Shown here piece by piece: positions 1 to 8,000 of a stretch of 64,000 nucleotides of DNA. The position numbers and the translations under genes are program-made. The notes under the pieces were generated by a model. The model had not been told where the DNA came from, ran no database searches, and was given only the letters and a program-made list of their open reading frames with translations. Numbering within the stretch: position 1 is the first letter of the stretch; each line of letters begins with the position of its first letter. The DNA is taken from the NCBI GenBank assembly GCA_920105625.2, contig OV050032.1:100300542-100364541 (forward strand), written 5' to 3'. Source of the stretch: Clusia tigrina. Lineage: Eukaryota; Arthropoda; Insecta; Diptera; Clusiidae.

Positions 1-196
1 TTGAAATTTTGTAACAATAAAGTACTCGAGCCTCTTGTCAATTTAAGTTATCGCTCAAAGCTATGCTACCCTTGAGTCCCAAATCAAACACTTATAAAAC
101 TTCAAATGGCCCTAACTTCTATACGGTACGTCCTACACCTATCAAAGTTTGCAACATACAAATGCTTGTAACTTTTTACTGGAGCGTCATAAAACC
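1..196 (+). repeat. Reference satellite monomer (196 bp)
   Basis: This is the first complete monomer; the next begins at 197 with the same TTGAAATTTT start. The unit is about 37% GC by eye. It contains an ScaI-type AGTACT directly joined to an XhoI CTCGAG, a second GTAC in GGTACGTCC, an AATAAA hexamer near its start, and six CpG sites in the consensus form. A dyad lies at 144-175: AAAGTT pairs with AACTTT and ACAA with TTGT around a 4-base loop, with an 8-base bulge on one side. I see no CENP-B box (TTCG....A..CGGG pattern). I do not recognise this satellite as a named family. Confidence 0.95.
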
Positions 197-3100
197 TTGA
201 AATTTTGTAACAATAAAGTACTCGAGCCTCTTGTCAATTTAAGCCATCGCTCAAAGCTATGCTACCCTAGAGTCCCAAATCAAACACTGATAAAACTTCA
301 AACGCCCCTAACTTCTTTACGGTACGTCCTACACCTATCAAAGTTTGCAACATACAAATGCTTGTATCTTTTTACTGGAGCGTCATAAAACCTTGAAATT
401 TTGTAACAATAAAGTACTCGAGCTTCTTGTCAATTTAAACCATCGCTGAAAGCTATGCTACCCTAGAGTCCCAAATCAAACACTGATAAAACTTCAAACG
501 CCCCTAACTTCTTTACGGTACGTCCTACACCTATCAAAGTTTGCAACATACAAATGCTTGTAACTTTTTACTGGAGCGTCATAAAACCTTGAAATTTTGT
601 AACAATAAAGTACTCGAGCTTCTTGTCAATTTAAGCTATCGCTCAAAGCTATGCTGCCCTAGAGTCCCAAATCAAACACTGATAAAACTTCAAATGGCCC
701 TAACTTCTTTACGGTACGTCCTACACCTATCAAAGTTTGCAACATACAAATGCTTGTATCTTTTTACTGGAGCGTCATAAAACCTTGAAATTTTGTAATA
801 ATAAAGTACTCGAGCCTCTTGTCAATTTAAGTTATCGCTCAAAGCTTTGCTACCCTTGAGTCCCAAATCAAACACTGATAAAAATTCAAATGGTCCTAGC
901 TTCTTTACGGTACGTCCTACACCTATCAAAGTTTGCAACATACAAATGATTGTAACTTTTTACTGGAGCGTCATAAAACCATGAAATTTTGTAACAATGA
1001 AGTATCGAGCCTCTTGTCAATTTAAGCTATCGCTCAAAGCTATGCTACCCTTGAGTCCCAAAGCAAACACTGATAAAACTTCAAATGGCCCTAACTTCTA
1101 TATGGTACGTCCTACACCTATCAAAGTTTGCAACATACAAATGCTTGTAACTTTTTACTGGAGCGTCATAAAACCTTGAAATTTTATAACAATGAAGTAC
1201 CCGAGCTTCTTGTCAATTTAAGCTATCGCTCAAAGCTATGCTACCCTAGAGTTCCAAATCAAACACTGATAAAACTTCAAATGGCCCTAACTTCTATACG
1301 GTACGTCCTACACCTATCAAAGTTTGCAACATTCAAATGCTTGTAACTTTTTACTGGAGCGTCATAAAACCTTGAAATTTTGTAATAATAAAGTACTCGA
1401 GCCTCTTGTCAATTTAAGTTATCGCTCAAAGCTATGCTACCCTTGAGTCCCAAATCAAACACTGATAAAAATTCAAATGGCCCTAGCTTCTTTACGGTAC
1501 GTCCTACACCTATCAAAGTTTGCAACATACAAATGATTGTAACTTTTTACTGGAGTGTCATAAAACCTTGAAATTTTGTAACAATGAAGTATCGAGCCTC
1601 TTGTCAATTTAAGCTATCGCTCAAAGCTATGCTACCCTAGAGTCCCAAATCAAACACTGATAAAACTTCAAACGCCCCTAACTTCTTTATGGTACGTCCT
1701 ACACATATCAAAGTTAACAACATTCAAATGCTTGTAACTTTTTACTGGAGCGTCATAAAACCTTGAAATTTTGTAACAATGAAGTACTCGAGCCTCTTGT
1801 CAATTTAAGCCATCGCTCAAAGCTATGCTACCCTTGAGTCCCAAATCAAACACTGATAAAGCTTCAAATGCCCCTAACTTCTTTACGGTACGTCCCACAC
1901 CTATCAAAGTTTGCAACATACAAATGCTTGTAACTTTTTACTGGAGCGTCATAAAACCTTGAAATTTTGTAACAATAAAGTACTCGAGCCTCTTGTCAAT
2001 TTAAGCCATCGCTCAAAGCTATGCTACCCTTGAGTCCCAAATCAAACACTGATAAAACTTCAAACGCCCCTAACTTCTTTACGGTACGTCCTACACCTAT
2101 CAAAGTTTGCAACATACAAATGCTTGTAACTTTTTACTGGAGCGTCATAAAACCTTGAAATTCTGTAACTATAAAGTACTCGAGCCTCTTGTCAATTTAA
2201 GCCATCGCTCAAAGTTATGCTACCCTAGAGTTCCAAATCAAACACTGATAAAACTTCAAACGCCCCTAACTTCTTTACGGTACGTCCTACACCTATCAAA
2301 GTTTGCAACATACAAATGCTTGTATCTTTTTACTGGAGCGTCATAAAACCTTGAAATTTTGTAATAATAAAGTACTCGAGCCTCTTGTCAATTTAAGTTA
2401 TCGCTCAAAGCTTTGCTACCCTTGAGTCCCAAATCAAACACTGATAAAAATTCAAATGGTCCTAGCTTCTTTACGGTACGTCCTACACCTATCAAAGTTT
2501 GCAACATACAAATGATTGTAACTTTTTACTGGAGCGTCATAAAACCATGAAATTTTGTAACAATGAAGTATCGAGCCTCTTGTCAATTTAAGCTATCGCT
2601 CAAAGCTATGCTACCCTTGAGTCCCAAAGCAAACACTGATAAAACTTCAAATGGCCCTAACTTCTATATGGTACGTCCTACACCTATCAAAGTTTGCAAC
2701 ATACAAATGCTTGTAACTTTTTACTGGAGCGTCATAAAACCTTGAAATTTTATAACAATGAAGTACCCGAGCTTCTTGTCAATTTAAGCTATCGCTCAAA
2801 GCTATGCTACCCTAGAGTTCCAAATCAAACACTGATAAAACTTCAAATGGCCCTAACTTCTATACGGTACGTCCTACACCTATCAAAGTTTGCAACATTC
2901 AAATGCTTGTAACTTTTTACTGGAGCGTCAGAAAACCTTGAAATTTTGTAATAATAAAGTACTCGAGCCTCTTGTCAATTTAAGTTATCGCTCAAAGCTA
3001 TGCTACCCTTGAGTCCCAAATCAAACACTGATAAAAATTCAAATGGTCCTAGCTTCTTTACGGTACGTCCTACACCTATCAAAGTTTGCAACATACAAAT

Positions 3101-4256
3101 GATTGTAACTTTTTACTGGAGCGTCATAAAACCTTGAAATTTTGTAACAATAAAGTACTCGAGCCTCTTGTCAATTTAAGCCATCGCTCAAAGCTATGCT
3201 ACCCTAGAGTCCCAAATCAAACACTGATAAAACTTCAAACGCCCCTAACTTATTTACGGTACATCCTACACCTATCAAAGTTTGCAACATACAAATGCTT
3301 GTAACTTTTTACTGGAGCGTCATAAAACATTGAAATTCTGTAACAATAAAGTACTCGAGCCTCTTGTCAATTTAAGCCATCGCTCAAAGTTATGCTACCC
3401 TACAGTTCCAAGTCAAACACTGATAAAACTTCAAACGCCCCTAACTTCTTTACGGTACGTCCTACACCTATCAAAGTTTGCAACATACAAATGCTTGTAT
3501 CTTTTTACTGGAGCGTCATAAAACCTTGAAATTTTGTAACAATAAAGTACTCGAGCTTCTTGACAATTTAAGCCATCGCTGAAAGCTATGCTACCCTAGA
3601 GTCCCAAATCAAACACTGATAAAACTTCAAACGCCCCTAACTTATTTACGGTACGTCCTACACCTATCAAAGTTTGCAACATACAAATGCTTGTAACTTT
3701 TTACTGGAGCGTTATAAAACCTGGAAATTTTGTAACAATAAAGTACTCGAGCTTCTTGTCAATTTAAGCTATGCTACCCTAGAGTCCCAAATCAAACACT
3801 GATAAAACTTCAAATGGCCCTAACTTCTATACGGTACGTCCTACACCTATCAAAGTTTGCAACATTCAAATGCTTGTAACTTTTTACTGGAGCGTCATAA
3901 AACCTTGAAATTTTGTAATAATAAAGTACTCGAGCCTCTTGTCAATTTAAGCCATTGCTCAAAGCTATGCTACCCTAAAGTCCCAAATGAAACACTGATA
4001 AAACTTCAAATGGCCCTAACTTCTATACGGTACGTCCTACACCTATCAAAGTTTGCAACATACAAATGCTTGTAACTTTTTACTGGAGCGTCATAAAACC
4101 TTGAAATTATGTAACAATAAAGTACTCGAGCCTCTTGTCAATTTAAGCTATCGCTCAAAGCTATGAAACCCTTGAGTCTTAAATCAAACATTTATAAAAC
4201 TTCAAATGGCCCTAACTTCTTTACGGTACGTCCTACACCTATCAAAGTTTGCAACA

Positions 4257-4258
4257 TA
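4257..4258. other. Left TA target-site duplication
   Basis: The TA belongs to the satellite text GCAACATACAAATG. It is repeated at 5022-5023 on the other side of the element, so removing the element and one TA restores the ordinary monomer. TA duplication is the hallmark of Tc1/mariner elements. The site is monomer position 157-158. Confidence 0.95.
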
Positions 4259-4364
4259 CAGTGAATCAAAAAAGTATTGGCACAGCTCAATTTTCAAATT
4301 TTATTTGCTAATAACTTTTTTTCCACACTACTTACATAAATAATTAGTATACCATTTTTAAAAA
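4259..4364 (+). repeat. Left terminal inverted repeat (106 bp)
   Basis: This pairs with the reverse complement of 4916-5021 with 4 mismatches and no gaps. It starts CAGTGAATC and ends in ACCATTTTTAAAAA. The outer presumed transposase-binding motif is at 4266-4284. Homology stops at 4364, where GG follows on the left and TTTTTGCTG on the right arm. Confidence 0.95.
4266..4284 (+). promoter_or_regulatory. Outer left subterminal repeat (presumed transposase site)
   Basis: The 19-base motif tcaaaaaagtattggcaca sits 7 bases inside the left end. It recurs in direct orientation at 4463-4481 and inverted at 4996-5014, also 7 bases from the right end. In inverted/direct-repeat Tc1-like elements such motifs bind the transposase N-terminus; that role here is inferred. 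Confidence 0.75.
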
Positions 4365-4633
4365 GGAACATTTTATTATATAATTAAAACATAACATAGT
4401 TCATATTTCACTTTTTTCCAGGTGTAATGTTATAAAAACTAAAAAAAATTCATTATTTTTCCTCAAAAAAGTATTGGCACACGTTGTGTGAGTGTAATGT
4501 TTTTGCTCAAATAACGGTAATCCTTTAGTTTTCTTTGCTCCATTTCTTTTCTCTCTACTCAATTATTGCGTTTTAGTTTTTATCTAATATTTCAAGTTAG
4601 TGTTGATATTGATTTCTTGAAAGAATAATCAAA
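4365..4633 (+). other. Transposon 5' leader, non-coding
   Basis: This 269-base AT-rich leader has long A and T runs and no supported reading frame. It holds the inner 19-base motif at 4463-4481, overlapped by a short palindrome at 4478-4490 (CACAC, 3-base loop, GTGTG). Pyrimidine-rich sequence follows at about 4510-4560. The promoter of the transposase would be expected here, but I cannot point to a convincing TATA box. Confidence 0.7.
4463..4481 (+). promoter_or_regulatory. Inner left subterminal direct repeat
   Basis: This is an exact 19-base repeat of 4266-4284 in the same orientation, 197 bases further in. The bases before it (CC) and after it differ from the outer copy, so the shared part is only the motif. 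The right arm shows no inner partner, because the internal deletion runs up to the right inverted repeat. Confidence 0.8.
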
Positions 4634-4936
4634 ATGGGCAGAGGTTCTGAAATTCCGGTAGACGTCCGTAAGATTATAATAAATCTTTACGTACAGCAAA
4701 AATCGTATCGAGAAATTGGAGATCTATTACAGAGGCCATATTCAAGTGTACGAAACATTATAAAACATTACATAAACTTCGGAAAATTACAGCTTGAGAG
4801 CAGATCTGGAAGGCCAAAAAAATTTACACCACGCCAGGAGCGGATTGTAGTAGCTGCAGTGGCTCAAAATCCAAAGACTTCGGCCGTCAAATTATGCCAT
4901 GAAATACAGCAAAAATTTTTAAAAATGGTATACTGA
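4634..4936 (+). pseudogene. Truncated Tc1-like transposase: DNA-binding domain only
   Basis: The frame gives 100 residues against about 340 for an intact Tc1-like transposase. Residues 8-50 form a first helix-turn-helix: REIGDLLQ is helix 2 and YSSVRNIIKHY the probable recognition helix. GRPKK at 59-63 is the basic minor-groove linker, and residues 65-93 look like the start of the second helix-turn-helix (TPRQERIVVAAVAQNPKTSA). This two-part paired-like domain binds the transposon ends. The chosen ATG is the first in frame, preceded by AATCAAA. After about residue 92 the frame runs into the right inverted repeat, adds KFLKMVY-like residues and stops at TGA. The DDE catalytic domain is absent, so no cleavage activity is possible. 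The product, if made, could still bind transposon ends; that is inference. Confidence 0.9.
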
Positions 4937-5021
4937 TTATTTTTGTAAGTGGTGTGGAAAAAAAGTTATTAGCAAATAAACTTTGAAAATTGAGCTGTGC
5001 CAATACTTTTTTGATTCACTG
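4916..5021 (-). repeat. Right terminal inverted repeat (106 bp)
   Basis: The reverse complement matches 4259-4364 at 102 of 106 positions. It directly abuts the truncated transposase frame and supplies that frame's last codons and stop. The internal deletion therefore joined coding sequence to the repeat around 4908-4920, in an A/T run that could have offered microhomology. Confidence 0.95.
4996..5014 (-). promoter_or_regulatory. Outer right subterminal repeat (presumed transposase site)
   Basis: This is the exact reverse complement of the 19-base motif at 4266-4284, 7 bases inside the right end. It is the only copy on the right arm. Confidence 0.75.
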
Positions 5022-5023
5022 TA
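5022..5023. other. Right TA target-site duplication
   Basis: This TA matches 4257-4258. The satellite resumes with CAAATGCTTGTAAC, exactly where it stopped on the left. Confidence 0.95.
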
Positions 5024-5050
5024 CAAATGCTTGTAACTTTTACAATAAAG
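5024..5050 (+). other. 33 bp satellite deletion beside the transposon
   Basis: After the target duplication only CAAATGCTTGTAACTTTT is normal. The text then jumps to ACAATAAAGTACTCGAG, skipping 33 bases of the monomer (the GGAGCGTCAT segment and the start of the next unit). Compared with the related stretch at 10439-11135, the loss around the insertion is 229 bp, i.e. one monomer plus 33. The junction is unique in the window and lies about 18 bases from the element's end. Confidence 0.85.
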
Positions 5051-8000
5051 TACTCGAGCCTCTTGTCAATTTAAGCTATCGCTCAAAGCTATGGTACCCT
5101 TGAGTCCCAAATCAAACACTGATAAAACTTCAAACGCCCCTAACTTCTTTACGGTACGTCCCACACCCATCAAAGTTGGCAACATTCAAATGCTTGTAAC
5201 TTTTTACTGGAGCGTCATAAAACCTTGAAATTTTGTAAGAATAAAGTACTCGAGCCTCTTGTCAATTTAAGTTATCGCTCAAAGCTATGCTACCCTTGAG
5301 TCCCAAATCAAACACTGATAAAAATTCAAATGGCCCTAGCTTCTTTACGGTACGTCCTACACCTATCAAAGTTTGCAACATACAAATGATTGTAACTTTT
5401 TACTGGAGCGTCATAAAACCTTGAAATTTTGTAACAATGAAGTATCGAGCCTCTTGTCAATTTAAGCTATCGCTCAAAGCTATGCTACCCTAGAGTCCCA
5501 AATCAAACACTGATAAAACTTCAAACGCCACTAACTTCTTTATGGTACGTCCTACACATATCAAAGTTAACAACATTCAAATGCTTGTAACTTTTTACTG
5601 GAGCGTCATAAAACCTTGAAATTGTGTAACAATGAAGTACTCGAGCCTCTTGTCAATTTAAGCCATCGCTCAAAGCTATGCTACCCTTGAGTCCCAAATC
5701 AAACACTGATAAAGCTTCAAATGCCCCTAACTTCTTTACGGTACGTCCTACACCTATCAAAGTTTGCAACATACAAATGCTTGTAACTTTTTACTGGAGC
5801 GTCATAAAACCTTGAAATTTTGTAACAATAAAGTACTCGAGCCTCTTGTCAATTTAAGCTATCGCTCAAAGCTATGCTACCCTTGAGTCCCAAATCAAAC
5901 ACTTATAAAACTTCAAATGGCCCTAACTTCTATACGGTACGTCCTACACCTATCAAAGTTTGCAACATACAAATGCTTGTAACTTTTTACTGGAGCGTCA
6001 TAAAACCTTGAAATTTTGTAACAATAAAGTACTCGAGCCTCTTGTCAATTTAAGCCATCGCTCAAAGCTATGCTACCCTAGAGTCCCAAATCAAACACTG
6101 ATAAAACTTCAAACGCCCCTAACTTCTTTACGGTACGTCCTACACCTATCAAAGTTTGCAACATACAAATGCTTGTATCTTTTTACTGGAGCGTCATAAA
6201 ACCTTGAAATTTTGTAACAATAAAGTACTCGAGCTTCTTGTCAATTTAAACCATCGCTGAAAGCTATGCTACCCTAGAGTCCCAAATCAAACACTGATAA
6301 AACTTCAAACGCCCCTAACTTCTTTACGGTACGTCCTACACCTATCAAAGTTTGCAACATACAAATGCTTGTAACTTTTTACTGGAGCGTCATAAAACCT
6401 TGAAATTTTGTAACAATAAAGTACTCGAGCTTCTTGTCAATTTAAGCTATCGCTCAAAGCTATGCTGCCCTAGAGTCCCAAATCAAACACTGATAAAACT
6501 TCAAATGGCCCTAACTTCTTTACGGTACGTCCTACACCTATCAAAGTTTGCAACATACAAATGCTTGTATCTTTTTACTGGAGCGTCATAAAACCTTGAA
6601 ATTTTGTAATAATAAAGTACTCGAGCCTCTTGTCAATTTAAGTTATCGCTCAGAGCTTTGCTACCCTTGAGTCCCAAATCAAACACTGATAAAAATTCAA
6701 ATGGTCCTAGCTTCTTTACGGTACGTCCTACACCTATCAAAGTTTGCAACATACAAATGATTGTAACTTTTTACTGGAGCGTCATAAAACCATGAAATTT
6801 TGTAACAATGAAGTATCGAGCCTCTTGTCAATTTAAGCTATCGCTCAAAGCTATGCTACCCTTGAGTCCCAAAGCAAACACTGATAAAACTTCAAATGGC
6901 CCTAACTTCTATATGGTACGTCCTACACCTATCAAAGTTTGCAACATACAAATGCTTGTAACTTTTTACTGGAGCGTCATAAAACCTTGAAATTTTATAA
7001 CAATGAAGTACCCGAGCTTCTTGTCAATTTAAGCTATCGCTCAAAGCTATGCTACCCTAGAGTTCCAAATCAAACACTGATAAAACTTCAAATGGCCCTA
7101 ACTTCTATACGGTACGTCCTACACCTATCAAAGTTTGCAACATTCAAATGCTTGTAACTTTTTACTGGAGCGTCATAAAACCTTGAAATTTTGTAATAAT
7201 AAAGTACTCGAGCCTCTTGTCAATTTAAGTTATCGCTCAAAGCTATGCTACCCTTGAGTCCCAAATCAAACACTGATAAAAATTCAAATGGCCCTAGCTT
7301 CTTTACGGTACGTCCTACACCTATCAAAGTTTGCAACATACAAATGATTGTAACTTTTTACTGGAGTGTCATAAAACCTTGAAATTTTGTAACAATGAAG
7401 TATCGAGCCTCTTGTCAATTTAAGCTATCGCTCAAAGCTATGCTACCCTAGAGTCCCAAATCAAACACTGATAAAACTTCAAACGCCCCTAACTTCTTTA
7501 TGGTACGTCCTACACATATCAAAGTTAACAACATTCAAATGCTTGTAACTTTTTACTGGAGCGTCATAAAACCTTGAAATTGTGTAACAATGAAGTACTC
7601 GAGCCTCTTGTCAATTTAAGCCATCGCTCAAAGCTATGCTACCCTTGAGTCCCAAATCAAACACTGATAAAGCTTCAAATGCCCCTAACTTCTTTACGGT
7701 ACGTCCCACACCTATCAAAGTTTGCAACATACAAATGCTTGTAACTTTTTACTGGAGCGTCATAAAACCTTGAAATTTTGTAACAATAAAGTACTCGAGC
7801 CTCTTGTCAATTTAAGCCATCGCTCAAAGCTATGCTACCCTTGAGTCCCAAATCAAACACTGATAAAACTTCAAACGCCCCTAACTTCTTTACGGTACGT
7901 CCTACACCTATCAAAGTTTGCAACATACAAATGCTTGTAACTTTTTACTGGAGCGTCATAAAACCTTGAAATTCTGTAACTATAAAGTACTCGAGCCTCT

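Larger units (their letters stand above)
1..4258 (+). repeat. 196 bp satellite array, left of the transposon
   Basis: This stretch is about 22 head-to-tail copies of a 196 bp monomer, and the first copy occupies 1-196 exactly. Landmarks within a monomer, in order, are CTCGAG near base 25, a CTAGAGTCCC/CTTGAGTCCC segment in the middle, GGTACGTCC, and GGAGCGTCAT near the end. Subtypes differ by a few substitutions (CCATCGC, CTATCGC or TTATCGC; AACGCCCC or AATGGCCC) and by a one-base loss turning GTACTCGAG into GTATCGAG. About 785 bp starting near 697 recurs 1566 bp later (8 monomers minus 2 bases). Most of this block reappears 5811 bp downstream. No gene is seen. The last full monomer before the transposon (from 4101) is unusually diverged. 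Confidence 0.97.
4259..5021 (+). mobile_element. Internally deleted Tc1-like DNA transposon, 763 bp
   Basis: The element begins CAGTGAATC and ends GATTCACTG, is flanked by TA duplications, and has 106 bp terminal inverted repeats differing at 4 positions. An inner copy of the 19-base subterminal motif lies 197 bases in from the left outer copy, giving the inverted/direct repeat layout of some Tc1-like elements. Between the repeats are about 270 bases of AT-rich leader and a reading frame for only the N-terminal DNA-binding part of a transposase. Autonomous Tc1-like elements are about 1.3-1.7 kb and encode about 340 residues, so the catalytic DDE region has been lost and this copy cannot move on its own. 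It is the only non-satellite DNA in the window, and is not carried in any duplicated satellite block. The high TIR identity suggests a fairly recent insertion, though this is not a dated estimate. Confidence 0.95.

Noticed and set aside
100..110. TATAAAAC in CACTTATAAAACTTC as a promoter
   Set aside because: It arises from a single substitution of ACTGATAAAAC in a few monomers (also near 5905, 14286 and 16647), with no downstream gene or start-site context.
1..196. CENP-B box in the monomer
   Set aside because: No segment fits the TTCG....A..CGGG core on either strand. Absence of the box does not exclude a centromeric role.
149..388. Repeated 60-90 residue open frames on the plus strand, with near-identical proteins
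   Set aside because: They recur with the satellite period, overlap each other in different frames because 196 is not a multiple of 3, have no conserved start context, and are opened or broken by the same random indels as the rest of the array. They are not genes.
997..1179. Second protein form (60 residues) appearing in several places
   Set aside because: It exists only where an ACCATGAAA or equivalent ATG and the one-base GTATCGAG loss shift the frame. It is the same satellite read in another frame.
1..4258. Possible CRISPR array (regular repeats)
   Set aside because: The whole 196 bp unit is repeated with no unique spacers, and the associated transposon is of animal type.
4266..4481. The 197-base spacing of the transposon's inner and outer motifs nearly equals the 196 bp satellite period
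   Set aside because: Similar spacing occurs in other inverted/direct-repeat Tc1-like elements, and the element shows no satellite sequence inside. I take it as coincidence.
4634..4936. A stand-alone host paired-domain or regulatory gene
   Set aside because: The frame lies between matched inverted repeats with TA duplications, and its end is made of the right repeat, so it is a transposase remnant rather than a host gene.
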